Positions 8,154 through 16,911 of a DNA stretch of 64,000 nucleotides are shown here, piece by piece (positions within the stretch are counted from its first letter, which is position 1; each line of letters opens with the position of its first letter). The notes under the pieces are model-generated. The model did not search any database, was not told where the DNA came from, and was given only the letters and a program-made list of their open reading frames with translations. The position numbers and the translations under genes are program-made. The DNA is from Haloarchaeobius sp. HME9146 (GTDB lineage Archaea > Halobacteriota > Halobacteria > Halobacteriales > Natrialbaceae): positions 124,001-188,000 of the forward strand of contig NZ_JAODVR010000001.1 of assembly GCF_025399835.1 (NCBI RefSeq), written 5' to 3'.

Positions 8154-9104
8154 TCAGGCCGAGTCGAGCAGGTCGGTGCTCAGGTTGAGCTTGTTCGCGA
8201 CGTCGATGACCGGCTGGTAGTCCTCCAGCTTGGCCGGGCGGACGCCGTCGAACCAGAGGTCGTCGTCCGTGTCGCCTTCGCCGTCCTTCCCGAGGTACGC
8301 GTCTTCCGGCGCGTCCTTGAGTGCGCTGACGAGGCTCTCCTTCTCGGAGTCCGAGAGCTCGGGGCTGACGACCATCGGCGCGCGCGGGATGCCCTTGCCG
8401 TACTCCTTCTTGTAGTCGATGATGGGCTCGATGCCCTCGACGTAGCCGTCGTCACCCTGCGTGATGAACTTGCCAACACCGGCGGCCTCGACCTGGCCGT
8501 CCTGCAGCGCCTTGAACGCCTCGGCGTGGCCGGACCAGGTACCGGTGAAGTCCGCACCGTTGTCGCTGACGGGGGCCTCACCGATCTCGAGGCCGGCGTC
8601 CTGCAGCATGTACAGCGGGTAGAGCGAGCCACTCGCGGAGGTCATGTCCGCGAAGGCGACGCGCTTGCCCTTGAGGTCCGACAGCGACTCGATGTCGCTG
8701 TCCTTGCGGGTCACGATGACGCTGGTGTACGTCCAGGAGCCGTATGCGTGGCGCTGGAGAGCGATCTCGGCCTTGTCTGCCTTGACACCGAGGGCGGCCG
8801 CGAACGGACCGGTCTCGGCGATGTCGGCGGAGCCGCTGCCCAGGCCCTGCAGCACGGCGCTGTAGTCCGCGGCGTACTGGAGCTCGACGTCCGCACTGTC
8901 GCCGATCTCCGAGTCGATGTAGTCCCGCATCGGGCCGTACTGTTTCATCATGTAGTTCTGGGGCTCGGACGGGGACATCATGAACTGGACCGTCCCGTCA
9001 CCGTACGCCTGTTCGCCGAACGAACCGAGACACCCTGCTGTTCCGGTAAGGGCCGCTGCCCCTGCCACACCTGCTGCCTTGAGGAAATCGCGTCGACTTT
9101 CCAT
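8154..9104 (-). CDS. phnD: Phosphonate/phosphite-binding lipoprotein PhnD
   Basis: This 316-residue extracellular binding protein starts with a twin-arginine motif (RRDFLK) and a lipobox ending at C25 (TAGC), so it is probably exported folded by Tat and lipid-anchored. The mature part is a PhnD-type periplasmic-binding domain, with motifs such as ETGPFAAALG, VTRKDSDI, GKRVAFADMTSASG and the late FDGVRPAKLEDYQPV. Family members bind phosphonates, phosphite or hypophosphite with high specificity. It is the first gene of the operon. No C-P lyase, phosphonatase or phosphite dehydrogenase gene lies in the window, so the substrate stays open. Confidence 0.9.
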   Translation of the reverse strand: MESRRDFLKAAGVAGAAALTGTAGCLGSFGEQAYGDGTVQFMMSPSEPQNYMMKQYGPMRDYIDSEIGDSADVELQYAADYSAVLQGLGSGSADIAETGPFAAALGVKADKAEIALQRHAYGSWTYTSVIVTRKDSDIESLSDLKGKRVAFADMTSASGSLYPLYMLQDAGLEIGEAPVSDNGADFTGTWSGHAEAFKALQDGQVEAAGVGKFITQGDDGYVEGIEPIIDYKKEYGKGIPRAPMVVSPELSDSEKESLVSALKDAPEDAYLGKDGEGDTDDDLWFDGVRPAKLEDYQPVIDVANKLNLSTDLLDSA

Positions 9105-9134
9105 AGCGAATCAATTCATAGTTCTTGATGTCGA

Positions 9135-9174
9135 CCTTAAAAGTTCCTAATCTGTCTACGTGGGACTATGTAGA
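9135..9174 (-). promoter_or_regulatory. phnDCE promoter with upstream inverted repeat
   Basis: On the minus strand a TATA-like CTTTTAAGG occupies 9135-9143, about 35 nt before the phnD start. Directly upstream of it, TCTAC (9155-9159) and GTAGA (9170-9174) form an inverted repeat whose centres are 15 nt apart. This position fits an activator or repressor site next to the BRE. The regulator is unknown. Confidence 0.45.
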
Positions 9175-9196
9175 TTACGTTAGTGACTATCTGAAG

Positions 9197-9228
9197 TAAA
9201 AAACAAAAATAACCGGTAAAAATAAAAT
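9197..9228 (-). terminator. Oligo-T terminator after the nuclease-like gene
   Basis: Read on the minus strand directly after the stop at 9241, the DNA has two T-rich tracts (9218-9227 and 9198-9209, the latter with six consecutive T). This is the pattern of intrinsic archaeal termination. It separates the gene at 9241-11283 from the phn promoter. Confidence 0.6.
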
Positions 9229-9240
9229 CGAGAGTCGGGA

Positions 9241-11283
9241 TTAACTGTACGGACCGAACAGGCCGAACGAGCTGTCGAACGAGCTCGTCGTCGGCACGGT
9301 CTCGTCGCCGTCCAGATTGTTGCTGGAGTCGCGCACCGAACCGCCGAGCCGTAGGTCGGTTCCCAGCGCGCTCGCGAGGTCGTTCAGGTCGGTCGCGTCA
9401 CCGTTGGACGCGCCCATCAGTACGACCGCACCACCGCCCGCAACGAAGTCGGAGAGGGCGGTCTTTTCAGCGCTCGTGAACGTGCTCGAAGGTGTCGTCA
9501 CGACGACCGCTCTCGCCCCCGAGAGGTCTGCGGTGGCGAGGTCGTTGCGCTGCTCGAACGCGATGTCCTGACCTTCCAGATACCGCTGGTAGTACGCCGC
9601 ATCCTCGTTCGAGAGCGCGGCGTCGGAACCGAACTGCCCGTGCCCACCGTCGATGACGATGCTTCCAGTCGTACTGGTGAGCGAGTCGACGAGGCTCGTG
9701 AGGAACGGGTAGTTGCCGTACTCGGCGGTGTCGACCGGGTAGCCCTCCTCGGACTCGTAGGACTCGTCGATGGTGAGGCCGCCGACCATGGCGACGTTCG
9801 CACTCGAGTCGACGCCGACGAGCGGGGTCGCGCCGGACTGGTCGTACACCGGGGCGCGCGAGTCGGCCAGCGCGCCAGTGCTGGTCTCGACCGCGGCCGC
9901 CTTCGGGAAGAACAGCTCCGAGTAGCTGCCGTCGCGGATCTCCGAGGACGCGTTCGGGTCGCTGTTGGCCCAGAGGCCGGTCCCGTTGGCGCGCGCGGTC
10001 GCCTCCGCGTTGCGGAAGCCGTCGTGCTTGGTGAGCGCGGACCCGTACACCCGGGCGTACCCCTGCTCGATGAGTTCGCGGTTGTAGAGGGTGTCGCGGC
10101 TGCCGTCGCCGGTCGCGTCGTACCTGACGTACGCGAGCAGGCGACCGAAGGGGTCGGTCTGGCCCTCGTTGTCGTCGTAGAATATCTCGACCGTGTCGCC
10201 CACGTCGAACGCCTGCTTCGAGAAGTCGGTCGCGTTCGCGCCCCACGTCGCGAGGTAGTCGTAGGACTCGATGCCCTCCCACTCGGGTGGGCGCTCGGCG
10301 GACCGGTTGCTCGCCTTCTCGGGCGTGTCGACGCCGAGGACGCGGATGCTCTCGACGCTGCCGTCCGGCATCGTCACGTCGAAGGTATCGCCGTCGGAGA
10401 GGCTCTCGATGGTCACCGTGGTGGTGTCGGGCGAGCCGCTGCCGCCGTCATCGCCGCCGTCGTCACCGCCGCCACCGCCGCCCGACCCGCCGTCGAAGTA
10501 GCCGAAGTCCGTGTTGAACACGGTCGTCGTCGGCCGGTAGGACGCGCCGGCGTTGTTCTGCGTGTCCGCGACCTGGTCGTCGTTGAACTGGAACGACAGG
10601 CCGAGCCGGAACGTGATGTCGTTCAGGTGGTTCGTCTCGTCGTAGTTGTTGTAGTCGGACTGGTCGTGCAGGAACAGCACGCCGCCGTCGTCGACGAACT
10701 GTGCGAGCTTGTCGAGTTCACCGTCGGAGAGCGCGTCACCCGGCGACGTGATGACCGCCGCATCTGCCCCCGACAGGTCGTTGTGCAGGTTCGTCGTCGG
10801 CTGGACGTCGTAGCCCGCGCTCTCGGCCGCCGATTCGAACGAGGAGAACTTCGAGAGGTCGTAGTACTGTGCGTTGCTCTCGTCCCAGATGACGGTGCCG
10901 GACCCGCCGAGTTCCTGGTCCCAGACGTTGAGGACGAACTGCTCGTTGTCGTAACTCCCGTCGAGGTTCGCGTCGTCCACGAGGACGGAGCCGAACGCCA
11001 CGACGCCGTCTTCGGACGCGACGAGCGGGATCTGTCGCCAGTCCCAGTAGACGAACGCGTCGTCGTCGTAGTCCTGGTCGTCGTTGGTCGCTTCGTCTTC
11101 CGCCCACACGGGGACGACCGTGCTGTCCGTCAGCGGCCCGCCGTCTGCGCCGTAGAGACTGCAGGTGGAGTGGAATCGGAGTGCTGTTACGCTCGTGGTG
11201 AGGGTGCCATGCCCGGTTCGTGCCGCTGCGGTTCCGCCAACCGCGGACGCGGCCAGAAGTTCTATGAAGCGTCGTCGACGCAT
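9241..11283 (-). CDS. Secreted thermonuclease-domain protein flanked by two DUF4350/GATase-like halves
   Basis: This 680-residue protein starts with an arginine-rich, Tat-like signal (MRRRRFIELLAAS). Residues about 35-260 and 460-680 each resemble a ThuA/DUF4350 GATase-like fold, with motifs DAAVITSPGDAL / GGVLFLHD in the first half and GARAVVVTTPSS / GGGAVVLMGAS in the second. Between them, after a Gly/Asp linker, lies a staphylococcal-nuclease domain. It retains RVLGVDTPE and DPFGRLLAYV, covering the equivalents of catalytic Arg, Glu and Arg. It probably acts outside the cell on DNA or RNA. It is monocistronic, with an AT-rich promoter region upstream and an oligo-T terminator. Confidence 0.8.
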   Translation of the reverse strand: MRRRRFIELLAASAVGGTAAARTGHGTLTTSVTALRFHSTCSLYGADGGPLTDSTVVPVWAEDEATNDDQDYDDDAFVYWDWRQIPLVASEDGVVAFGSVLVDDANLDGSYDNEQFVLNVWDQELGGSGTVIWDESNAQYYDLSKFSSFESAAESAGYDVQPTTNLHNDLSGADAAVITSPGDALSDGELDKLAQFVDDGGVLFLHDQSDYNNYDETNHLNDITFRLGLSFQFNDDQVADTQNNAGASYRPTTTVFNTDFGYFDGGSGGGGGGDDGGDDGGSGSPDTTTVTIESLSDGDTFDVTMPDGSVESIRVLGVDTPEKASNRSAERPPEWEGIESYDYLATWGANATDFSKQAFDVGDTVEIFYDDNEGQTDPFGRLLAYVRYDATGDGSRDTLYNRELIEQGYARVYGSALTKHDGFRNAEATARANGTGLWANSDPNASSEIRDGSYSELFFPKAAAVETSTGALADSRAPVYDQSGATPLVGVDSSANVAMVGGLTIDESYESEEGYPVDTAEYGNYPFLTSLVDSLTSTTGSIVIDGGHGQFGSDAALSNEDAAYYQRYLEGQDIAFEQRNDLATADLSGARAVVVTTPSSTFTSAEKTALSDFVAGGGAVVLMGASNGDATDLNDLASALGTDLRLGGSVRDSSNNLDGDETVPTTSSFDSSFGLFGPYS

Positions 11284-11416
11284 CAGTTTAGCCGTTCAAA
11301 GAATTACAATTTAAACGCTTCTATTATTAATAAATAGCTCGCTCGATTCTAAATAGTTGATGGCTATAGCTTTCGGAAAGGAAACCGACTTGGCGGCGCG
11401 GGGCCGACGCATACCC

Positions 11417-12082
11417 ATGAGTCAACAGTCCGTCACCGACGAGCGCGAGACGCTCGCCTCGGTCGTCGTCGTGGACTACGGTCTCGGGAACCTCCGCAGC
11501 GTCACGCGCGGGCTCGAACGGGCCGGTGCCGACGTGGAGATCTCGGGCGACCCCGAGGACTTCGCAGCCGCCGACGGCGTCGTCCTCCCGGGCGTCGGTG
11601 CCTTCGGGGAAGGCATGGAGAACGCCGAGTCCGTCCGCGACGAGCTCGTCGCCGTGGCCGAGCGCGGCCAGCCCCTGTTCGGCATCTGTCTGGGGATGCA
11701 GATGCTCCTGACCACGAGTGAAGAAGCCGACCGCGAGGGCCAGGGCGACGTGCGCGGCCTCGACCTGATTCCGGGCACGAACGTCCGGTTCTCGCAGGGA
11801 CAGAAGGTGCCGCACATGGGCTGGAACGAACTCGACGTGCAACGCGAGCACCCCCTCGTCGAGGGAATCGATGGTGAGTACGCCTACTTCGTCCACTCCT
11901 ACTACGCGGCCCCCGACGACGAGCACGCGACGGTCGCGACGACCGAGTACGACGTCGAGTTCCCGTCCATCGTCGCCAACGACGAGGGCAACGTCTTCGG
12001 GACGCAGTTCCACCCGGAGAAGAGCGGGGAGACGGGGCTTCGTATCCTGAAAAACTTCGTCGAGTTCTGTGCCGATTCCTGA
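11417..12082 (+). CDS. hisH: Imidazole glycerol phosphate synthase subunit HisH
   Basis: This 221-residue glutamine amidotransferase produces ammonia for HisF in histidine biosynthesis. The nucleophile is C91 in GICLGMQM, the GVGAFGEGM oxyanion-strand motif is present, and the His/Glu pair appears in QFHPEKSGE near the C-terminus. VVVDYGLGNLRSV at the N-terminus is typical of the family. The ATG at 11417 was chosen; the frame is open 20 codons upstream, but that part covers AT-rich promoter sequence. No other his gene is adjacent, as is usual for the scattered his genes of haloarchaea. Confidence 0.95.
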   Translation: MSQQSVTDERETLASVVVVDYGLGNLRSVTRGLERAGADVEISGDPEDFAAADGVVLPGVGAFGEGMENAESVRDELVAVAERGQPLFGICLGMQMLLTTSEEADREGQGDVRGLDLIPGTNVRFSQGQKVPHMGWNELDVQREHPLVEGIDGEYAYFVHSYYAAPDDEHATVATTEYDVEFPSIVANDEGNVFGTQFHPEKSGETGLRILKNFVEFCADS

Positions 12083-12092
12083 ACCGTCGGTC

Positions 12093-12260
12093 CTACGCCG
12101 ACGCTGAGAACCGCCCCTTTGCGGCGAGATACGCCAGGGAGACGACCCCGAGCGTCATCAGGGCGTAGTACAGTTTCGTTCCGTTCTCCAGACCGACGAC
12201 GTAGCTGGTTGCACCAAGTAGCGCGGCACTCACTGCGACGATGAGGGCAGCGGATTTCAC
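12093..12260 (-). CDS. Small two-helix membrane protein, 55 aa
   Basis: A GTG-started frame of 55 codons encodes two hydrophobic segments (residues 4-23 and about 31-47) separated by a short polar turn (GLENGTKLYY), and ends ...AAKGRFSASA. The codon usage is typical of the genome (third-position GC), and the stop lies only 10 bp from the hisH stop. It resembles the many tiny haloarchaeal membrane proteins of unknown role. The coding call rests on composition and topology only. Confidence 0.55.
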   Translation of the reverse strand: MKSAALIVAVSAALLGATSYVVGLENGTKLYYALMTLGVVSLAYLAAKGRFSASA

Positions 12261-12306
12261 TGTACCCGGCCGATTATCTTTCCGAGAAGTTATAGCTTGA
12301 GATAAC

Positions 12307-12672
12307 TCACAGGAACTCCCTGACCTCGGAGTACCACATGTCGTGGTGGTCGACCGCGTCCACGCGTTCCGCGATGGCGACCGCGAGCGCGTGCCAGCAC
12401 TGCTCGGTCGGGTCGTCGGGGTCGAGGTTGTACTCGGCGTCCTTGCAGTTGCAGCCGCCGGCCTCGACGATGTACTCGTCCTCGTAGCCGACGACGACGG
12501 TGAAGTCGCGGTACTGCTTCACGCGACTCTCCGAGACCGCCTCGATGGCGTGGTGGCCCCGGTCGCCGTGGACCTGCATGATGCGCTTGGCCGCATCGGG
12601 CGTCAGGCTGCCGGCCTCCTCCAGCAGGCGTTGCCACTCGGCCACCACGTCCTCGTCGGTCACGTCGACCAC
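12307..12672 (-). CDS. SWIM-type zinc-finger protein, 121 aa
   Basis: The 121-residue protein contains C74-N-C76, then 15 residues, then C92-W-H94, which is the C-x-C-x(n)-C-x-H pattern of SWIM zinc fingers. The N-terminal half is helical (DEDVVAEWQRLLEEAG ... DAAKRIMQVHG) and is followed by a beta segment leading into the finger (VVVGYEDEYIVEAGGC). SWIM domains bind DNA, RNA or proteins, and in archaea and bacteria occur in recombination-associated or uncharacterised proteins. No partner such as a SWI2/SNF2 ATPase is adjacent. The role is unknown. Confidence 0.72.
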   Translation of the reverse strand: MVDVTDEDVVAEWQRLLEEAGSLTPDAAKRIMQVHGDRGHHAIEAVSESRVKQYRDFTVVVGYEDEYIVEAGGCNCKDAEYNLDPDDPTEQCWHALAVAIAERVDAVDHHDMWYSEVREFL

Positions 12673-12741
12673 CCGACAGCGAACACCCGAATCACTGGCG
12701 GACGTACGGACGGCCCCGTGAAAACAGGTTCGGCTGGTCGG

Positions 12742-14163
12742 TCAGTCCTGCTCGCGACCGGGGAGCACCGCTCGCTCGTCGTCGGACTCCGTCTCGGGGG
12801 GTGTCGTGAGGTCGGTCAGGTCGTCGACGATGGGGACCAGTCGCTCGATAGCCCCCTGAGCCGCGAGCACGTGGTCCTTGACGGGGCCACCGGCCACCAC
12901 CCGCCGCAGGTGACTTCGCGCAACGCCCAGCCCGGGGTACACCTCGTCGGTGAGCAGGTCGTTCGCGTCGGCGAGCTGGTCGAGCGCGGTCTCGAGCTGT
13001 CGCCGGGCGACCTCGACCTCGGTGATGTCGTCGAACATGACGACGACGTACTCGAGTTCCCCGCCGGGGTCGAACAGCGGCGCGGCGTTGACCTTGCACT
13101 CGAACCGTTCGCCGTCGCCGCGGGTGACCACCATGTCCTCCCCGACGACCTTCTCGCCGGCTTCGAGGACCCGGTACGTCGGGTGTCGCTCTATCGGGTA
13201 CTCCTCGCCGTCGAACGTGTACAGGCCCCAGTCCGGGTCGTCGTACGTGGTCCCGATGATGTCGTCGAGGTCCATGCGGAGCAGCGTCGCCGCCCGGTCG
13301 TTGGCGCGGACGATGACCCGGTCCGAATCGACCAGCACGATGCCGACCGGGCTCGTCTCGAACAGCCGGTCCATCAGGTCCCGCTCCTGTCGCAGCGAGG
13401 CGTCGAGTTCGACCTGTTCGGTCAGGTCACGGACGACGCAGACGTGGCCGCCGTCGTCGAGCATGGCGACCGAGACGGACTCGGGGAACGGCGACCCGTC
13501 GGCCCGCATCCCCACCGCCTCGCCGTGCCAGGAGCCCTGTTCTTCCATCTTCGGGAGGATATCGTCCTCGAACCGGGCCGCCTCGTCGGGACCGTACAGC
13601 ATGTGCCAGTGGTTCCCGACGATGTCCTCGGGCTCGTACCCGTACGCCGCGGCGTAGGCCCGGTTCATGTACGTGTAGACGCCCTCGGCGTCGAGGATGG
13701 CGATGCCCTCGCTGGCCGTCTCGATGGCGTGCAACCGGCGGCGGAGGGTGCGCTCAGTCCGGTAGCGCCCGACGAGGTTCTGGATGCGGTTGACCAGCAG
13801 CGTGTACTGGTCGGTCCCCCGACCCTTCTGGATGTAGTCGGAGACGCCCTCCGAGATCGCCTGGCTGGCGATCTCCTCGGAGCCCTTGCCCGTAAAGAGG
13901 ATGAACGGGAGGTCCTCGTCGACCTCACGCACCTTCGCGAGCAGTTCCAGTCCGTCCATACCCGGCATATCGTAGTCACTGACGACGCAGTCGACCCCCT
14001 CGCGGACCAGGTCGAGTGCCTCGGTCCCCGACGTAACGTCTGTCACCTCGAATCCGTCTGCCATCCGTTCCAGAAAGGTTGCCGAGACCTCCCCGAACGA
14101 TGGTTCGTCGTCGACGTGAACGACCGAGATCCGGTCCGCCGACGCCACCATACTCGTTGCCAT
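12742..14163 (-). CDS. Response regulator receiver protein with two PAS domains
   Basis: This 473-residue cytoplasmic signalling protein begins with a receiver domain (residues 12-135) in which D63 of SDYDMPGMDG is the predicted phosphoacceptor and FTGKGSEE supplies the conserved lysine. PAS domains follow at about 150-270 (HAIETASEGIAILDAEG) and 285-405 (RLFETSPVGIVLVDSDR). The last 65 residues are helical and resemble a degenerate dimerisation region. No HATPase domain, N-box or G-box is present, so it cannot be an autonomous kinase. A partner kinase must act on it, probably encoded elsewhere. It diverges from trm1 across 90 bp. Confidence 0.87.
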   Translation of the reverse strand: MATSMVASADRISVVHVDDEPSFGEVSATFLERMADGFEVTDVTSGTEALDLVREGVDCVVSDYDMPGMDGLELLAKVREVDEDLPFILFTGKGSEEIASQAISEGVSDYIQKGRGTDQYTLLVNRIQNLVGRYRTERTLRRRLHAIETASEGIAILDAEGVYTYMNRAYAAAYGYEPEDIVGNHWHMLYGPDEAARFEDDILPKMEEQGSWHGEAVGMRADGSPFPESVSVAMLDDGGHVCVVRDLTEQVELDASLRQERDLMDRLFETSPVGIVLVDSDRVIVRANDRAATLLRMDLDDIIGTTYDDPDWGLYTFDGEEYPIERHPTYRVLEAGEKVVGEDMVVTRGDGERFECKVNAAPLFDPGGELEYVVVMFDDITEVEVARRQLETALDQLADANDLLTDEVYPGLGVARSHLRRVVAGGPVKDHVLAAQGAIERLVPIVDDLTDLTTPPETESDDERAVLPGREQD

Positions 14164-14253
14164 CTCCTGATGTACAGGACGGCGCGGAGTTCGATAAAAG
14201 GCGCGCCCATTCGTATCGAGCGGTTTAACGCCTTCCCTCGGTGACTGAGGAGT

Positions 14254-15360
14254 ATGGACGTCACGGAGGGCCAGGTCACGGTCGACGTGCCCGAGCAAGA
14301 CGGCACGGGGAAAACGGATTCCGTGTTCTTCAACCCGAAACAGGAGTTGAATCGCGACCTCACTATCGCCGTCTTGCGGGCCTACCGCGAGCACGACGAG
14401 CGGGCCGCGACGTACCTCGACGCGATGACCGCCTCGGGCATCCGAGGGGTCCGGGCCGCCGCCGACGGCTGGGACGTCACCATGTGCGACGTGGACCCCG
14501 AGGCGGTCGAGTTGGCCCGCGAGAACCTCGCGCGCAACGACCTCGACGGCACGGTCCTGCACCGCGACGTGAACGCCTATCTCTGGGACGAGTACGTCGA
14601 CGTGGCCGACATCGACCCGTTCGGGACGCCGATGCCGTTCGCCGACACCGTGTTCGCCAACACCCGTGACCTCGCGTGTATCACGGCGACCGACACCGCC
14701 CCCCTGTGTGGCGCGCACTTCAAATCGGGCATCCGGTCGTACAGCGCCATCCCCCGGAACACCGAGTACCACGCCGAGATGGGCGTTCGCATCCTGCTCG
14801 GGGCGCTCGCCCGGAGCGCGGCCCGGTTCGACGTGGGTATCGAACCCCTGTTCACGCACGCCACGAGTCACTACGTTCGCACCTACCTCGACCTCACCCA
14901 CAAGCCGAGTGCGGCGAACTGGAGCCTCGACCAGCTCGGCCACCTCTACCACTGCGAGGACTGCCTGTTCCGCGAGCCCGACCCCGGCCTCATCGCCCAC
15001 CCGCCCGAGACCTGCCCCGAGTGCGACTCGAACCGCCTGCTCGAAGCCGGGCCGCTCTGGCTCGGCCCCTACCGCGACCGCGAGTTCACCCTCGACGTGC
15101 GCGACCGCATCACCGACGACATGGGGACCGCCGAGAACGCCCGCGAGCTGTGTACGGCCATCGAGCGCGAGCTCGACCAGCCGACCCACTACGACCAGCA
15201 CAAGCTGTGCAAGCTCTGGGGTCGCGGCGCAAGCGGGATGGACGAGTTCCTCGAAACTCTCCGTGACGCCGGGTACGAGGCCGAGCGCGCCCACTACGGC
15301 GGGACCGCGTTCAAGACCGACGCGTCGATTCCGGAGATGCACGACGCGACCAGCGACTGA
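14254..15360 (+). CDS. trm1: tRNA (guanine26-N2)-dimethyltransferase Trm1
   Basis: This 368-residue enzyme methylates G26 of tRNAs using SAM. Features are the N-terminal [17 protein letters not shown], the SAM-binding region [17 protein letters not shown], the catalytic-loop DIDPFGTP and a C-terminal zinc site with two cysteine pairs (CEDC and CPEC). The length is typical of archaeal Trm1. It is divergent from the receiver-PAS gene and followed after 77 bp by the YihY gene. Confidence 0.95.
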   Translation: MDVTEGQVTVDVPEQDGTGKTDSVFFNPKQELNRDLTIAVLRAYREHDERAATYLDAMTASGIRGVRAAADGWDVTMCDVDPEAVELARENLARNDLDGTVLHRDVNAYLWDEYVDVADIDPFGTPMPFADTVFANTRDLACITATDTAPLCGAHFKSGIRSYSAIPRNTEYHAEMGVRILLGALARSAARFDVGIEPLFTHATSHYVRTYLDLTHKPSAANWSLDQLGHLYHCEDCLFREPDPGLIAHPPETCPECDSNRLLEAGPLWLGPYRDREFTLDVRDRITDDMGTAENARELCTAIERELDQPTHYDQHKLCKLWGRGASGMDEFLETLRDAGYEAERAHYGGTAFKTDASIPEMHDATSD

Positions 15361-15437
15361 GCTGGGAGCGCGTCGCTCGCCCGAGACCAACGAGCTGTCG
15401 GCCGGTCTTTTTGTAGCTCCTCGGCGTACTCACAGTC

Positions 15438-16334
15438 GTGTCTCAGCCACCAGCCGAGTCGCTGCCACCCCGGCTCCAGCGCGCGAAATCGGTCACGCTC
15501 GCGGTCGTGAGCCTCGCGCAAGCGGAGCAGCTGACGTTCCTCGCGGCGGCCATCGCCTACTACGCCTTCGTCTCCCTCATCCCGCTCGTCTTGCTCGCGA
15601 TCGCGGTCGCCACCAGCGTCGGCGGGGAGGCACTGGCGGCACAGGTCGCCGAGGCCGCCAGCAACGTCCTCACCCCGGCGAGCCAGGACGTGTTACGCGA
15701 TGTGCTCACCGCGACGGAGGGACGCTCGGCGACGACCGTGGTCGGCCTCGGCGTGCTCATCTGGAGTAGCCTCAAGGTCTTCCGAGGCATGGACCAGGCG
15801 TTCTCCGAGGTGTACGGGAACGGGAACGGCAACTCCTTCGTCGACGAGCTCACCGATGCCGCGGTCGGGCTGGCCGCGGTGGGTGCCGCCGCCTTCATCG
15901 CCGTCGCCGCCATCACCGTCGTCCAGGTCGTCGATTTCCCGTTCGAATCGGTCGTCGGCCCGGTCGTCAGTCTGCTCGCGCTCGCCTTCGCGTTCTACCC
16001 ACTGTACTACCTCTTCCCTGACGAGGACGTCCGCTGGCGCGAGGCCGTCCCGGGCGCGCTGTTCGCGGCCGCCGGCTGGACCGTGATGGGCGTCATCTTC
16101 AACCTGTATGCGGGCTACGCGGGCGCAACGTCGCTGTACGGCTTCTTCGGGGCCATCCTCCTGCTCGTCACGTGGCTCTATCTTGGGGCCATGATGTTGC
16201 TGCTCGGTACCGCCCTGAACGCGGTGCTGGCCGGGCAGACGGCGAACCTGAACCCTGACCTGTCAGCCGCCGTGGACCGGCACCTTCAAACCGCGGGCCT
16301 GCGACAGGAAGAACCGACAGAAGACGATGCCTGA
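15438..16334 (+). CDS. YihY/BrkB family integral membrane protein
   Basis: The 298-residue protein has about six membrane helices and the family motif near residue 30 (LTFLAAAIAYYAFVSLIPLVLL). Other conserved features are WSSLKVFRGMDQAFSEVYG, VPGALFAAAGWTVMGVIFNLYAGY and LYGFFGAILLLVTWLYLGAMMLLLG. It was formerly called ribonuclease BN, but the family is now thought to act in membrane transport or lipid-related processes; its substrate is unknown. The start is a GTG at 15438. Its 3' end overlaps the next gene by 8 nt, so the downstream coiled-coil membrane protein and PAP2 phosphatase are probably translated with it. Confidence 0.88.
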   Translation: MSQPPAESLPPRLQRAKSVTLAVVSLAQAEQLTFLAAAIAYYAFVSLIPLVLLAIAVATSVGGEALAAQVAEAASNVLTPASQDVLRDVLTATEGRSATTVVGLGVLIWSSLKVFRGMDQAFSEVYGNGNGNSFVDELTDAAVGLAAVGAAAFIAVAAITVVQVVDFPFESVVGPVVSLLALAFAFYPLYYLFPDEDVRWREAVPGALFAAAGWTVMGVIFNLYAGYAGATSLYGFFGAILLLVTWLYLGAMMLLLGTALNAVLAGQTANLNPDLSAAVDRHLQTAGLRQEEPTEDDA

Positions 16335-16911
16335 GGACGAGCAGCCGGCGGACGACGACCGGCCCGACGAGGGGGAACGCGCGCCTGCCGATAGCGGCGA
16401 CGACGCCGAACCGGCAGCGGACCCGGACCCGTCGGGCGACGATGGTCCGGCCGGGGACGACGAACCGGTCGACGACCGTGACGCCGAACTCGACCGGCTC
16501 TACGAACGCCTCGCCGACCTCGAAGACCAGGTCGAGGGGCAGCGCGCCAGCAAGGCCTCGGTCGCCGAGTTGCGCGAAGAACTCGAATCGTTCGAGGAGG
16601 ACGTCGAATCCCGGACCGTCGACAGGGACTCGGTCGAGTCCGACCTGAAACGGTACGTCCGGCGCAAGCTCCGTCGCGGCCACGCCCGCGGGTGGGGTCC
16701 CTACCTCGTGCTGCTCTACGGGACCGCCATGACCCTCGGGCTGCTCTACGCCCCGAAGATGGAGGGCGACGGCTGGGTCGTGTTCGCGATGATAATCATC
16801 TGGCTGTCGGTGCTCGGGCTGTACACCCTGTTCGTCATCGTCGGCGTGACCTTCACCGTCCTCGGCGTGCCCGGTCGTCTCCGCGACCGTGTCCAGGAAT
16901 GGCGCTCCTGA
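16327..16911 (+). CDS. Acidic coiled-coil protein with C-terminal membrane helices, 194 aa
   Basis: I do not recognise a named family. Residues 1-55 are extremely acidic and probably disordered. Residues about 55-105 (DAELDRLYERLADLEDQVEG and beyond) have heptad-like spacing suggestive of a coiled coil. A basic stretch (KRYVRRKLRRGHARG) precedes two membrane helices at about 125-142 and 150-180. The gene overlaps YihY by 8 nt upstream and the PAP2 phosphatase by 13 nt downstream. It may scaffold these two membrane proteins; that is inference from overlap and topology. Confidence 0.75.
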   Translation: MPEDEQPADDDRPDEGERAPADSGDDAEPAADPDPSGDDGPAGDDEPVDDRDAELDRLYERLADLEDQVEGQRASKASVAELREELESFEEDVESRTVDRDSVESDLKRYVRRKLRRGHARGWGPYLVLLYGTAMTLGLLYAPKMEGDGWVVFAMIIIWLSVLGLYTLFVIVGVTFTVLGVPGRLRDRVQEWRS

